From NCBI GenBank assembly GCA_949752795.1, contig CATKHW010000423.1, positions 310,001 through 374,000 of the forward strand: 64,000 nt of DNA, in the 5' to 3' direction. The notes beneath the pieces are model-generated. The model saw only the letters and a list, made by a program, of their open reading frames with translations, was not told the DNA's origin and did no database searches. Positions 10,031-23,686 of this stretch are shown here, one piece after another; the stretch's first letter is position 1; every line of letters begins with the position of its first letter. Origin of the DNA: Hyperoodon ampullatus. Taxonomy: Eukaryota; Chordata; Mammalia; Artiodactyla; Ziphiidae. The position numbers and the translations under genes are program-made.

Positions 10031-11553
10031 TTCTCCCTTACCAAATCTGGTTACTGGGGCAACAGAGCCTCAATGGAAGTCGTGTTCTAGTTTGGAATTT
10101 AGAATGGAATGTGCCAGGAGAAAGCCCCTCAAGTTTGTCTCACTACTTCTTGTTCGTGTTTTTAATTTATTTTTTTTATTTTTTATTACAGCAAGTTTGA
10201 TTACAATGTTTGGCTTTTTGTAGGTGTGGAAGATGTGGTTCTTTTACACATATACATATGTCTGTTCTTCCTGGGATCCTTTTCCCATGTACCTTATGAC
10301 AGAATGTTGAGTAGTCTTCTCTTGGTATTCTGTAGGTCTTTGGTGATTATATATGTCACCTGTGTTTGTATATGTCTGTTAACCCCAATATCATAATGAA
10401 ACCAATCCTCACACCTTTCCATTGGTGAACCATAAGTTTGTTGAATGAATCTGTGATTGCCTTTCTCCGTGGAAATATCTGCCCTGGTATCCATTTTTCG
10501 GTCACACCTATAAGAGATATGATATGATATGTGTCTTTCACTTTCAGACTTACTACAAGTCACGTGATTACCTCTAGACACACCTATGGTGCTGCAAATG
10601 GCATTGTGTCCTTTTATTCCTTGGCTACTATTCTGCCTTAGCGAGGTCCATTTTCAACAATGTGATTCCCTGAGGGCTGAGGATTAGCTGAGCTCTGTAG
10701 CCTGACCCTGCCGGCCGGCCCTCCCCAGGTGTGCCTGGGTTGAGGTCAATATAAACAGCGCTGCAGGCAGCAATAGTCCCTGAAGCTGTGCCTGACTCCA
10801 TATTCTCTGCCCCGTCAGCAGTCTCGGGGCTGTGCTGGTGGGAGGGAGTGAGGGGCCACGGCTTTGTGGGTGGCCCAGTGTGAGTGGGGCTCTGCTGGAC
10901 TTTCTGCAGGAGTTGCCAGTCTGCCACCTGTAAAGAAGAGGATGTGTCACCGATACCTTCCGCTGGAATTTCTCTCCGGACAGAGGCGTGGAAGGAAAAA
11001 AGCAGTGGGGGCCGGGACAGGAGGGGTATCTCAGGCAGGGCAATGGAAAGCTTCCAGAAGAGCGCCCAGGGCTAGGAACATCCTGGCTGGCCTGCAGGCA
11101 CCAAGTTGGCCTGCGTGCTGTCGCTGGTGTGGCTCCACAGCCCTTCCTCTAGGCTTTCAAGCCCTTGTACATATTCAGGTGTTTAACCTGGGAAGGGTGG
11201 GAAAAGTCCAACAGCAGCTGGCCTGTGGCTCAGCTCACGGTTACTCACAGATGCCTCGGCATGGCCCCCAGCCTTGCAATGAGGACGCTCCATGCGTAGG
11301 AGTGGGCTGCTGGCTCTATGGGTGATGATTCCCCACCTCTGACCAATTTCAGAATTGTTTACCGCTGGACCAAGTGCGCTGATAGTGTTTTCCTCTGTCT
11401 AACTGGTGGGTTTAGGTTTTTTTTTTTTTTTTGGTTCAAGTTAGATTTTATTCCTCTTTTATGTATTTATAGATATAAGCATGGAAATAATTCATTCATA
11501 TAAATACATCTGTGTGAAGGGAAGAACATTTTCTGTTTCATTTTTAAATATTA

Positions 11554-12523
11554 TTTTTTAAAATTTTGAAATTTAATTTTATTTATTTTTTTATACAGCA
11601 GGTTATTATTAGTTATGTGTTTTATGCATATACATGTATACAGGTCAATCCCAATCCCCCAACTCATCCCACCACCACCACCCCATGGCTTCCCACACTT
11701 GGTGTCCATACGTGTGTTCTCTACCTCTGTGTCTCTATTTCTTCCCTGAAAACCAGTTCATCTGTACCATTTTTCTAGGTTCCACATATATGCATTAATA
11801 TACAATATTTGTTTTTCTCTTTCTGACTTACTTCATTCTGTATGACAGTCTCTAGATCCATCGACGTCTCTACAAATGACCCAGTTTCATTCCTTCTTAT
11901 GGCTGAGTAATATTCCATTTTATATATGTACCACATCTTTATCCATTCGTCTGTCTGTGGGTATTTAGGTTGCTTCCATTACCTGGCTATTGTAAATAGT
12001 GCTGAAATGAGCATTGTGGTGAATGTGCCTTTTTGATTTATGGTTTTCTCTGGGTATATGCCCAGAAGTGGGATTGCTGGATCATATGGTAATTCTATTT
12101 CTAGGTTTTTTAAGGAAACTCCCTACTGTTCTTCATCGTGACTGTATCAATTTACATTTCCACCACTAGTGGAAGAGGGATCCTTTTGTCCACACCCTCC
12201 CCAAAATTCGTTGTTTGTAGATTTTCTGATGATGCCCATTCTAACAGGTGTGAGGTGATACCTCATTGTCGTTTTGATTTGCATTTCTCTAATAATTAGT
12301 GATGTTGAGCAGCTTTTCATGTGCGTCTTGGCCATCTCTGTGTCTTCTTTGAAGAAACGTCTCTTTAGATCTTCTGCCCATTTTTGTATTGGGTTGTTTG
12401 TTTTTTTAATATTAAGCTGCATGAGCTCATTATATATATTGGAGATTAAACCTTTGTCCATTGATTCGTTTGCAAATATTTTCGCCCATTCTGAGGGAAG
12501 CTTTTTGCCATTCCCGTTTTTTT
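11554..12523 (-). mobile_element. L1 ORF2 C-terminus/3' UTR fragment, unit 5
   Basis: Same junctions; ORF2p-derived frame open over 12147-12461. Confidence 0.85.
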
Positions 12524-12742
12524 AACAAAAAAAGAAAGAAAGAAAAAGAAGCAGAACACTAATGTGTGTAAAATATGCCTTTTGAAACGGTCGTTTTGAA
12601 ATATGGACGTCCTTTGAATTTTTTGGTCGATATATGAACCCAGGATTTGTTTTCAGGGCAGGTGTCATTTACAGGCCTGCAATGATTTTGAATATCAACT
12701 GACCATTAGCGCTGGGATTAAAGCTGCTGCTTTGTGAAACGG

Positions 12743-12759
12743 CCACAAGGTGGCAGCAG
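12743..12759 (+). promoter_or_regulatory. CTCF-like motif, unit 5
   Basis: Array-consensus form; starts close to the left end of the block shared with units 8-9 and 14-15. Confidence 0.7.
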
Positions 12760-14284
12760 TTCTCCCTTACCAAGTCTGGTTACTGGGGCAACAGAGCCTC
12801 AATGGATGTCGTGTTCTAGATTGGAATTTAGAATGGAATGTGCCAGGAGAAAGCCCCTCAAGTTTGTCTCACTACTTCTTGTTCGTGTTTTTAATTTAAT
12901 TTTTTATTTTTTATTACAGAAAATTTGATTACAATGTTTCGCTTGTTGTAGGTGTGGAAGATGTGGTTCTTTTACACATATACATATGTCTGTTCTTCCT
13001 GGGATCCTTTTCCCATGTACCTTAGGACAGAATGTTGAGTAGTCTTCTCTTGGTATTCTGTAGGTCTTTGGTGATTATATATGTCACCTGTGTTTGTATA
13101 TGTCTGTTAACCCCAATATCATAATGAAACCAATCCTCACACCTTTCCATTGGTGAACCATAAGTTTGTTGAATGAATCTGTGATTGCCCTTCTGCGTGG
13201 AAATATCTGCCCTGGTATCCATTTTTCGGTCACACCTATAAGAGATATGATATGATATGTGTCTTTCACTTTCGGACTTACTACCAGTCACGTGATTACC
13301 TCTACTCACACCTACGGTGCTCCAAATGGCATTGTGTCTTTTTATTCCTTGGCTTCTATTCTGCCTTAGCGAGGTCCATATTCAACAATGTGATTCCCTG
13401 AAGGCTGAGGATTAGCTGACATGGGTAGCCTGACCCTGCCGGCCGGCCCTCCCCAGGTGTGCCTGTGTTGAGGTCAATATAAACAGCGCTGCAGGCAGCA
13501 ATAGCCCCTGAAGCTGTGCCTGACTCCATATTCTCTGCCCCGTCAGCAGTCTCGGGGCTGTGCTGGTGGGAGGGAGTGAGGGTCCACGGCTTTGTGGGTG
13601 GCCCGGTGTGAGTGGGTCTCTGCTGGACTTTCTGCAGGAGTTGCCAGGCTGCCACCTGTAAAGAACAGGCTGTGTCACCCATACCTTCCGCTGGGATTTC
13701 TCTCCAGACAGAGGTGAGGAAGGAAAAAAGCAGTGGGGGCCGGGACAGGAGGGGTATCTCAGGCAGGGCAATGGAAAGCTTCCAGAAGAGCGCCCAGGGC
13801 CAGGACCATCCTGGCTGGCCTGCAGGCACCAAGTTGGCCTGCGTGCTGTCGCTGGTGTGGCTCCACGGCCCTTCCTCTAGGCTTTCAAGCCCTTGTACAT
13901 ATTCAGGTGTTTTACCTGGGAAGGGTGGGAAAAGTTCAACAGCAGTTGGCTTGGGACTCAGCTCACGGTTTCTCACAGATGCCTCGGCATGGCCCCCAGC
14001 CTTGCAATGAGGACGCTCCTTGCGTAGGAGTGGGCTGTTGGCTCTATGGGAGATGATTCCCCACCTCTGACCAATTTCAGAATTGTTTACCGCTGGAGCA
14101 AGTGCCCTGATAGGGTTTACCTCTGTCTAACTGGTGGGTTCAGGTTTTTTTTTTTCTTTTTTGTTTCAAGTTAGATTTTATTCCTCTTTTATGTATTTAT
14201 AGATATAAGCATGGAAATAATTCATTCATATAAATACATCTGTGTGAAGGGAAGAACTTTCTTCTGTTTTATTTTTAAATTTTA

Positions 14285-15254
14285 TTTTTAAAAATTTTGA
14301 AATTTAATTTTATTTATTTTTTTATACAGCAGGTTATTATTAGTTATGTATTTTACGCATATACATGTATACAGGTCAATCCCAATCTCCCAACTCATCC
14401 CACCACCACCACCCTATGGCTTCCCACCCTTGGTGTCCATACGTGTATTCTCTACCTCTGTGTCTCTCTTTCTTCCCTGCAAACCAGTTCATCTGTACCA
14501 TTTTTCTAGGTTCCACATATATGCATTAATATACAATGTTTGTTTTTCTCTTTCTGACTTACTTCATTCTGTATGCCAGTCTCTAGATCCGTCGACGTCT
14601 CTACAAATGACCCAGTTTCATTCCTTCTTATGGCTGAGTAATATTCCATTTTATATATGTACCACATCTTTATCCATTCGTCTGTCTGTGGGTATTTAGG
14701 TTGCTTCCATTACCTGGCTATTGTAAATAGTGCTGAAATGAGCATTGTGGTGAATGTGCCTTTTTGATTTATGGTTTTCTCTGGGTATATTCCCAGAAGT
14801 GGGATTGCTGGATCATATGGTAATTCTATTTCTAGGTTTTTTAAGGAAACTCCATACTGTTCTCCATCGTGACTGTATCAATTTACATTTCCACCACTAG
14901 TGGAAGAGGGATCCTTTTGTCCACACCCTCCCCAGAATTCGTTGTTTGTATATTTTCTGATGATGCCCATTCTAACAGGTGTGAGGTGATACCTCATTGT
15001 AGTTTTGATTTGCATTTCTCTAATAATTAGTGATGTTGAGCAGCTTTTCATGTGCGTCTTGGCCATCTCTGTGTCTTCTTTGAAGAAACGTCTCTTTAGA
15101 TCTTCTGCCCGTTTTTGTATTGGGTTGTTTGTTTTTTTAATATTAAGCTGCATGAGCTCTTTATATATATTGGAGATTAAACATTTGTCCATTGATTCGT
15201 TTGCAAATATTTTCGCCCATTCTGAGGGATGCTTTTTGCCATTCCCGTTTTTTT
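14285..15254 (-). mobile_element. L1 ORF2 C-terminus/3' UTR fragment, unit 6
   Basis: Same junctions; ORF2p-derived frame open over 14878-15192, with Gly replaced by Cys in MDKCL, shared with units 9 and 15. Confidence 0.85.
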
Positions 15255-15473
15255 AACAAAAAAAGAAAGAAAGAAAAAGAAGAAGAACACTAATGTGTGT
15301 AAAATATGCCTTTTGAAACTGTCCTTTTGAAATATGGATGTCCTTTGAATTTTTTGGTCGATATATGAATCCAGGATTTGTTTTCAGGGCAGGTGTCATT
15401 TACAGGCCTGCAATGATTTTGAATATCAACTGACCATTAGCGCTGGGATTAAAGCTGCTGTTGTGTGAAACGG

Positions 15474-15490
15474 CCCCAAGGTGGCAGCAG
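15474..15490 (+). promoter_or_regulatory. CTCF-like motif, unit 6 (one change)
   Basis: CCCCAAGGTGGCAGCAG: the third base is C instead of A, with the AGGTGGCAG core kept. Confidence 0.6.
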
Positions 15491-17019
15491 TTCTCCCTTA
15501 CCAAGTCTGGTTACTGGGGCAACAGAGCCTCAATGGATGTCGTGTTCTAGATTGGAATTTAGAATGGAATGTGCCAGGAGAAAGCCCCTCAAGTTTGTCT
15601 CACTACTTCTTGATCGTGTTTTTAATTTAATTTTTTATTTTTTATTACAGCAAATTTGATTACAATGTTTGGCTTGCTGTAGGTGTGGAAGATGTGGTTC
15701 TTTTACACATATACATATGTCTGTTCTTCCTGGGATCCTTTTCCCATGTACCTTATGACAGAATGTTGAGTAGTCTTCTCTTGGTATTCTGTAGGTCTTT
15801 GGTGATTATATATGTCACCTGTGTTTGTATATGTCTGTTAACCCCAATATCATAATGAAACCAATCCTCACACCTTTCCATTGGTGAAGCATAAGTTTGT
15901 TGAATGAATCTGTGATTGCCCTTCTCCGTGGAAATATCTGCCCCGGTATCCATTTTTCGGTCACACCTATAAGAGATATGATATGATATGTGTCTTTCAC
16001 TTTCTGACTTACTACAAGTCACGTGATTACCTCTAGACACACCTACGGTGCTGCAAATGGCATTGTGTCCTTTTATTCCTTGGCTTCTATTCTGCCTTAG
16101 CGAGGTCCATTTTCAACAGTGTGATTCCCTGAGGGCTGAGGATTAGCTGACCTGGGTAGCCTGACCCTGCCGGCCGGCCCTCCCCAGGTATGCCTGGGTT
16201 GAGGTCAATATAAACAGCGCTGCAGGCAGCAATAGCCCCTGAAGCTGTGCCTGACTCCATATTCTCTGCCCCGTCAGCAGTCTCGGGGCTGTGCTGGTGG
16301 GAGGGAGTGAGGGTCCACGGCTTTGTGGGTGGCCCGGTGTGAGTGGGTCTCTGCTGGACTTTCTGCAGGAGTTGCCAGGCTGCCACCTGTAAAGAAGAGG
16401 ATGTGTCACCCATACCTTCCGCTGGAATTTCTCTCCGGACATAGGTGAGGAAGGAAAAAAGCAGTGGGGGCCGGGACAGGAGGGGTATCTCAGGCAGGGC
16501 AATGGAAAGCTTCCAGAAGAGCGCCCAGGGCCAGGACCATCCTGGCTGGCCTGCAGTCACCAAGTTGGACTGCGTGCTGTCGCTGGTGTGGCTCCACGGC
16601 CATTCCTCTAGGCTTTCAAGCGCTTGTACATATTCAGGTGTTTTACCTGGGAAGGGCGGGAAAAGTTCAACAGCAGCTGGCCTGGGGCTCAACTCACGTT
16701 TACTGACAGATGCCTCAGCATGGCCCCCAGCTTTGCAATGAGGACGCTCCTTGCGTACGAGTTTGCTGCTGGCTCTATGGGAGATGATTCCCCACCTCTG
16801 ACCAATTTCAGAATTGTTTACTGCTGGAGCAATTGCCGTGATAGGGTTTTCCTCTGTATAACTGGTGGGTTCAAGTTTTTTTTCTTTTTTCTTTTTTGGT
16901 TCAAGTTAGATTTTATTCCTCTTATATGTATTTATAGATATAAGCATGGAAATAATTCATTCATATAAATACATCTGTGTGAAGGGAAGACCTTTTTTCT
17001 GTTTTATTTTTAAATTTAA

Positions 17020-17990
17020 GTTTTTAAAATTTTGAAATTTAATTTTATTTATTTTTTTATACAGCAGGTTATTATTAGTTATGTATTTTATGCATATACA
17101 TGTATACAGGTCAATCCCAATCTCCCAACTCATCCCACCACCACCACCCCATGGCTTCCCACACTTGGTGTCCATACGTGTGTTCTCTACCTCTGTGTCT
17201 CTATTTCTTCCCTGCAAACCAGTTCATCTGTACCATTTTGCTAGCTTCCACATATATGCATTAATATACAATATTTGTTTTTCTCTTTCTGACTTACTTC
17301 ATTCTGTATGACAGTCTCTAGATCCATCGATGTCTCTACAAATGACCCAGTTTCATTCCTTCTTATGGCTGAGTAATATTCCATTTTATATATGTACCAC
17401 ATCTTTATCCATTCGTCTGTCTGTGGGTATTTAGGTTGCTTCCATTACCTGGCTATTGTAAATAGTGCTGAAATGAGTATTGTGGTGAATGTGCCTTTTT
17501 GATTTATGGTTTTCTCTGGGTATATGCCCAGAAGTGGGATTGCTGGATCATATGGTAATTCTATTTCTAGGTTTTTTAAGGAAACTCCATACTGTTCTCC
17601 ATCGTAACTGTATCAATTTACATTTCCACCACTAGTGGCAGAGGGATCCTTTTGTCCACACCCTCCCCAGAATTTGTTGTTTGCAGATTTTCTGATGATT
17701 CCGATTCTAACAGGTGTGAGGTGATACCTCATTGTAGTTTTGATTTGCATTTCTCTAATAATTAGTGATGTTGAGCAGCTTTTCATGTGCGTCTTGGCCA
17801 TCTCTGTGTCTTCTTTGAAGAAACGTCTCTTTAGATCTTCTGCCCATTTTTGTATTGGGTTGTTTGTTTTTTTTAATATTAAGCTGCATGAGCTCTTTAT
17901 ATATATTGGAGATTAAACCTTTGTCCATTGATTCGTTTGCAAATATTTTCGCCCATTCTGAGGGAAGCTTTTTGCCATTCCTGTTTTTTT
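17020..17990 (-). mobile_element. L1 ORF2 C-terminus/3' UTR fragment, unit 7
   Basis: Same junctions; an extra T near 17870 breaks the ORF2 frame, leaving 17613-17801 open. The same lesion is in unit 13. Confidence 0.85.
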
Positions 17991-18209
17991 AACAAAAAAA
18001 GAAAGAAAGAAAAAGAAGCAGAACACTAATGTGTGTAAAATATGCCTTTTGAAACTGTCGTTTTGAAATATGGACGTCCTTTGAATTTTTTGGTCGATAT
18101 ATGAACCCAGGATTTGTTTTCAGGGCAGGTGTCATTTACAGGCCTGCAATGATTTTGAATATCAACTGACCATTAGCGCTGGGATTAAAGCTGCTGTTGT
18201 GTGAAACGG

Positions 18210-18226
18210 CCACAAGGTGGCAGCAG
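18210..18226 (+). promoter_or_regulatory. CTCF-like motif, unit 7
   Basis: Array-consensus form. Confidence 0.7.
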
Positions 18227-19750
18227 TTCTCCCTTACCCAATCTGGTTACTGGGGCAACAGAGCCTCAATGGAAGTCGTGTACTATATTGGAATTTAGAA
18301 TGGAATGTGCCAGGAGAAAGCCCCTCAAGTTTGTCTCACTACTTCTTGTTCGTGTTTTTAATTTAATTTTTTATTTTTTATTACAGCAAATTTGATTACA
18401 ATGTTTGGCTTGCTGTAGGTGTGGAAGATGTGGTTCTTTTACACATATACATATGTCTGTTCTTCCTGGGATCCTTTTCCCATGTACCTTATGACAGAAT
18501 GTTGAGTAATCTTCTCTTGGTATTCTGTAGGTCTTTGGTGATTATATATGTCACCTGTGTTTGTATATGTCTGTTAACCCCAATATCATAATGAAACCAA
18601 TCCTCACACCTTTCCATTGGTGAACCATAAATTTGTTGAATGAATCTGTGATTGCCCTTCTGCGTGGAAATATCTGCCCTGGTATCCATTTTTCGGTCAC
18701 ACCTATAAGAGATATGATATGATATGTGTCTTTCACTTTCGGACTTACTACAAGTCACGTGATTACCTCTAGACACACCTACGGTGCTGCAAATGGCATT
18801 GTGTCCTTTTATTCCTTGGCTTCTATTCCGCCTTAGCGAGGTCCATTTTCAACAATGTGATTCCCTGAGGGCTGAGGATTAGCTGACCTGGGTAGCCTGA
18901 CCCTGCCGGCCGGCCCTCCCCAGGTGTGCCTGGGTTGAGGTCAATATAAACAGCGCTGCAGGCAGCAATAGCCCCTGAAGCTGTGCCTGACTCCATATTC
19001 TCTGCCCCGTCAGCAGTCTCGGGGCTGTGCTGGTGGGAGGGAGTGAGGGTCCACGGCTTTGTGGGTGGCCCGGTGTGAGTGGGTCTCTGCTGGACTTTCT
19101 GCAGGACTTGCCAGACTGCCACCTGTAAAGAAGAGGATGTGTCACCCATACCTTCCGCTGGAATTTCTCTCCGGACAGAGGTGAGGAAGGAAAAAAGCAG
19201 TGGGGGCCGGGACAGGAGGGGTATCTCAGGCAGGGCAATGGAAAGCTTCCAGAAGAGCGCCAAGGGCCAGGACCTTCCTGGCTGGCCTGCAGGCACCAAG
19301 TTGGACTGCGTGCTGTCGCTGGTGTGGCTCCACGGCCCTTCCTCTAGGCTTTCAAGCCCTTGTACATATTCAGGTGTTTTACCTGGGATGGGTGGGAAAA
19401 GTTCAACAGCAGCTGGCCTGGGACTCAGCTCACGGTTACTCCTAGATGCCTCGGCATGGCCCCCAGCCTTGCAATGAGGACGCTCCTTGCGTAGGAGTGG
19501 GCTGCTGGCTCTATGGGAGATGATTCCCCACCTCTGACCAATTTCAGAATTGTTTACCGCTGGACCAAGTGCGCTGATAGTGTTTTCCTCTGTCTAACTG
19601 GTGGGTTCAGGTTTTATTTTTCTCTTTTGGTTCAAGTTAGATTTTATTCCTCTTTTATGTATTTATAGATATAAGCATGGAAATAATTCATTCATATAAA
19701 TACATCTGTGTGAAGGGAAGAACTTTTTTCTGTTTTATTTTTAAATTTTA

Positions 19751-20720
19751 TTTTTTTAAATTTTGAAATTTAATTTTATTTACTTTTTTATACAGCAGGT
19801 TATTATTAGTTATGTATTTTATGCATACACATGTATACAGGTCAATCCCAATCTCCCAACTCATCCCACCACCACCACCCCATGGCTTCCCACACTTGGT
19901 GTCCATACGTGTGTTCTCTACCTCTCTGTCTCTATTTCTTCCCTGAAAACCAGTTAATCTGTACCATTTTTCTAGGTTCCACCTATATGCATTAATATAC
20001 AATATTTGTTTTTCTCTTTCTGACTTACTTCATTCTGTATGACAATCTCTAGATCCATCGACGTCTCTACCAATGACCCAGTTTCATTCCTTCTTAAGGC
20101 TGAGTAATATTCCATTTTATATATGTACCACATCTTTATCCATTCGTCTGTCTGTGGGTATTTAGGTTGCTTCCATTACCTGGCTATTGTAAATAGTGCT
20201 GAAATGAGCATTGTGGTGAATGTGCCTTTTTGATTTATGGTTTTCTCTGGGTATATGCTCAGAAGTGGGATTGCTGGATCATATGGTAATTCTATTTCTT
20301 GTTTTTTTAAGGAAACTCCATACTGTTCTCCATCGTGACTGTATCAAATTAAATTTCCACCACTAGTGGAAGACGGATCCTTTTGTCCACACCCTCCCCA
20401 AAATTCGTTGTTTGTAGATTTTCTGATGATGCCCATTCTAACAGGTGTGAGGTGATACCTCATTGTAGTTTTGATTTGCATTTCTCTAATAATTAGTGAT
20501 GTTGAGCAGCTTTTCATGTGCGTCTTGGCCATCTCTGTGTCTTCTTTGAAGAAACGTCTCTTTAGATCTTCTGCCCAATTTTGTATTGGGTTGTTTGTTT
20601 TTTTAATATTAAGCTGCATGAGCTCTTTATATATATTGGAGATTAAACCTTTGTCCATTGATTCGTTTGCAAATATTTTCGCCCATTCTGAGGGATGCTT
20701 TTTGCCATTCCCGTTTTTTT
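19751..20720 (-). mobile_element. L1 ORF2 C-terminus/3' UTR fragment, unit 8
   Basis: Same junctions; ORF2p-derived frame open over 20344-20658, ending GGNLI, as in unit 14. Confidence 0.85.
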
Positions 20721-20939
20721 AACAAAAAAAGAAAGAAAGAAAAAGAAGCAGAACACTAATGTGTGTAAAATATGCCTTTTGAAACTGTCGTTTTGAAATA
20801 TGGACGTCCTTTGAATTTTTTGGTCGATATATGAATCCAGGATTTGTTTTCAGGGCAGGAGTCATTTACAGGCCTGCAATGATTTTGAATATCAACTGAC
20901 CATTAGCGCTGGGATTAAAGCTGCTGTTGTGTGAAACGG

Positions 20940-20956
20940 CCACAAGGTGGCAGCAG
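20940..20956 (+). promoter_or_regulatory. CTCF-like motif, unit 8
   Basis: Array-consensus form. Confidence 0.7.
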
Positions 20957-22480
20957 TTCTCCCTTACCAAGTCTGGTTACTGGGGCAACAGAGCCTCAAT
21001 GGATGTCGTGTTCTAGATTGGAATTTAGAATGGAATGTGCCAGGAGAAAGCCCCTCAAGTTTGTCTCACTACTTCTTGTTCGTGTTTTTAATTTAATTTT
21101 TTATTTTTTATTACAGAAAATTTGATTACAATGTTTCGCTTGTTGTAGGTGTGGAAGATGTGGTTCTTTTACACATACACATATGTCTGTTCTTCCTGGG
21201 ATCCTTTTCCCATGTACCTTAGGACAGAATGTTGAGTAGTCTTCTCTTGGTATTCTGTAGGTCTTTGGTGATTATATATGTCACCTGTGTTTGTATATGT
21301 CTGTTAACCCCAATATCATAATGAAACCAATCCTCACACCTTTCCATTGGTGAACCATAAGTTTGTTGAATGAATCTGTGATTGCCCTTCTGCGTGGAAA
21401 TATCTGCCCTGGTATCCATTTTTCGGTCACACCTATAAGAGATATGATATGATATGTGTCTTTCACTTTCGGACTTACTACAAGTCACGTGATTACCTCT
21501 ACTCACACCTACGGTGCTCCAAATGGCATTGTGTCTTTTTATTCCTTGGCTTCTATTCTGCCTTAGCGAGGTCCATATTCAACAATGTGATTCCCTGAAG
21601 GCTGAGGATTAGCTGACATGGGTAGCCTGACCCTGCCGGCCGGCCCTCCCCAGGTGTGCTTGTGTTGAGGTCAATATAAACAGCGCTGCAGGCAGCAATA
21701 GCCCCTGAAGCTGTGCCTGACTCCATATTCTCTGCCCCGTCAGCAGTCTCGGGGCTGTGCTGGTGGGAGGGAGTGAGGGTCCACGGCTTTGTGGGTGGCC
21801 CGGTGTGAGTGGGTCTCTGCTGGACTTTCTGCAGGAGTTGCCAGGCTGCCACCTGTAAAGAACAGGCTGTGTCACCCATACCTTCCGCTGGGATTTCTCT
21901 CCAGACAGAGGTGAGGAAGGAAAAAAGCAGTGGGGGCCGGGACAGGAGGGGTATCTCAGGCAGGGCAATGGAAAGCTTCCAGAAGAGCGCCCAGGGCCAG
22001 GACCATCCTGGCTGGCCTGCAGGCACCAAGTTGGCCTGCGTGCTGTCGCTGGTGTGGCTCCACGGCCCTTCCTCTAGGCTTTCAAGCCCTTGTACATATT
22101 CAGGTGTTTTACCTGGGAAGGGTGGGAAAAGTTCAACAGCAGTTGGCTTGGGACTCAGCTCACGGTTTCTCACAGATGCCTCGGCATGGCCCCCAGCCTT
22201 GCAATGAGGACGCTCCTTGCGTAGGAGTGGGCTGTTGGCTCTATGGGAGATGATTCCCCACCTCTGACCAATTTCAGAATTGTTTACCGCTGGAGCAAGT
22301 GCCCTGATAGGGTTTACCTCTGTCTAACTGGTGGGTTCAGGTTTTTTTTTTCTTTTTTGTTTCAAGTTAGATTTTATTCCTCTTTTATGTATTTATAGAT
22401 ATAAGCATGGAAATAATTCATTCATATAAATACATCTGTGTGAAGGGAAGAACTTTCTTCTGTTTTATTTTTAAATTTTA

Positions 22481-23450
22481 TTTTTAAAAATTTTGAAATT
22501 TAATTTTATTTATTTTTTTATACAGCAGGTTATTATTAGTTATGTATTTTACGCATATACATGTATACAGGTCAATCCCAATCTCCCAACTCATCCCACC
22601 ACCACCACCCTATGGCTTCCCACCCTTGGTGTCCATACGTGTATTCTCTACCTCTGTGTCTCTCTTTCTTCCCTGCAAACCAGTTCATCTGTACCATTTT
22701 TCTAGGTTCCATATATATGCATTAATATACAATGTTTGTTTTTCTCTTTCTGACTTACTTCATTCTGTATGCCAGTCTCTAGATCCATCGACGTCTCTAC
22801 AAATGACCCAGTTTCATTCCTTCTTATGGCTGAGTAATATTCCATTTTATATATGTACCACATCTTTATCCATTCGTCTGTCTGTGGGTATTTAGGTTGC
22901 TTCCGTTACCTGGCTATTGTAAATAGTGCTGAAATGAGCATTGTGGTGAATGTGCCTTTTTGATTTATGGTTTTCTCTGGGTATATTCCCAGAAGTGGGA
23001 TTGCTGGATCATATGGTAATTCTATTTCTAGGTTTTTTAAGGAAACTCCATACTGTTCTCCATCGTGACTGTATCAATTTACATTTCCACCACTAGTGGA
23101 AGAGGGATCCTTTTGTCCACACCCTCCCCAGAATTCGTTGTTTGTATATTTTCTGATGATGCCCATTCTAACAGGTGTGAGGTGATACCTCATTGTAGTT
23201 TTGATTTGCATTTCTCTAATAATTAGTGATGTTGAGCAGCTTTTCATGTGCGTCTTGGCCATCTCTGTGTCTTCTTTGAAGAAACGTCTCTTTAGATCTT
23301 CTGCCCGTTTTTGTATTGGGTTGTTTGTTTTTTTAATATTAAGCTGCATGAGCTCTTTATATATATTGGAGATTAAACATTTGTCCATTGATTCGTTTGC
23401 AAATATTTTCGCCCATTCTGAGGGATGCTTTTTGCCATTCCCGTTTTTTT
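22481..23450 (-). mobile_element. L1 ORF2 C-terminus/3' UTR fragment, unit 9
   Basis: Same junctions; ORF2p-derived frame open over 23074-23388, with the MDKCL change. Confidence 0.85.
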
Positions 23451-23669
23451 AACAAAAAAAGAAAGAAAGAAAAAGAAGAAGAACACTAATGTGTGTAAAA
23501 TATGCCTTTTGAAACTGTCCTTTTGAAATATGGATGTCCTTTGAATTTTTTGGTCGATATATGAATCCAGGATTTGTTTTCAGGGCAGGTGTCATTTACA
23601 GGCCTGCAATGATTTTGAATATCAACTGACCATTAGCGCTGGGATTAAAGCTGCTGTTGTGTGAAACGG

Positions 23670-23686
23670 CCACAAGGTGGCAGCAG
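23670..23686 (+). promoter_or_regulatory. CTCF-like motif, unit 9
   Basis: Array-consensus form; unlike its near-twin in unit 6 it retains A at the third base. Confidence 0.7.

Larger units (their letters stand above)
8184..10914 (+). repeat. Array unit 4 (2,731 bp)
   Basis: Contains L1 8825-9794, CTCF-like motif 10014-10030, E-box 10561-10566 and TATAAA 10750-10755. The splice-acceptor region near 10,190 is altered: an extra T and a change from CAAATT to CAAGTT follow the TTACAG. Confidence 0.95.
10915..13642 (+). repeat. Array unit 5 (2,728 bp), splice donor altered
   Basis: Contains L1 11554-12523, CTCF-like motif 12743-12759, E-box 13289-13294 and TATAAA 13478-13483. The donor-like GT seen in the other units is GC at 10986-10987 (AGAGGCGTGG). 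Its last ~900 bp begins a block repeated in units 8 and 14. Confidence 0.95.
12743..15540 (+). repeat. Block B, copy 1 (~2.8 kb)
   Basis: Matches 20,940-23,737 at offset 8,196-8,197 (three units) and 37,544-40,341 (inside block A copy 2). Shared marks: TTTCGCTTG near 12,937, CTTAGGACAG near 13,021 and TATATTCCCAG near 14,786. This shows a three-unit step in the amplification. Confidence 0.85.
13643..16373 (+). repeat. Array unit 6 (2,731 bp)
   Basis: Contains L1 14285-15254, a CTCF-like motif with one change (15474-15490, CCCCAAGG instead of CCACAAGG), E-box 16020-16025 and TATAAA 16209-16214. Its first part matches units 9 and 15; its last ~700 bp matches the end of unit 12. Confidence 0.95.
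16374..19109 (+). repeat. Array unit 7 (2,736 bp), twin of unit 13
   Basis: Contains L1 17020-17990, CTCF-like motif 18210-18226, E-box 18756-18761 and TATAAA 18945-18950. Same unusual length and same private variants as unit 13, including an expanded TTTTTTTTCTTTTTTC tract at about 16877, TTTGCTAGC at about 17237, and TAG before the donor. Confidence 0.95.
19110..21839 (+). repeat. Array unit 8 (2,730 bp), twin of unit 14
   Basis: Contains L1 19751-20720, CTCF-like motif 20940-20956, E-box 21486-21491 and TATAAA 21675-21680. Shares private variants with unit 14, such as CTTAAGGCTGAG at about 20095 and CAAATTAAATTT at about 20345. Confidence 0.95.
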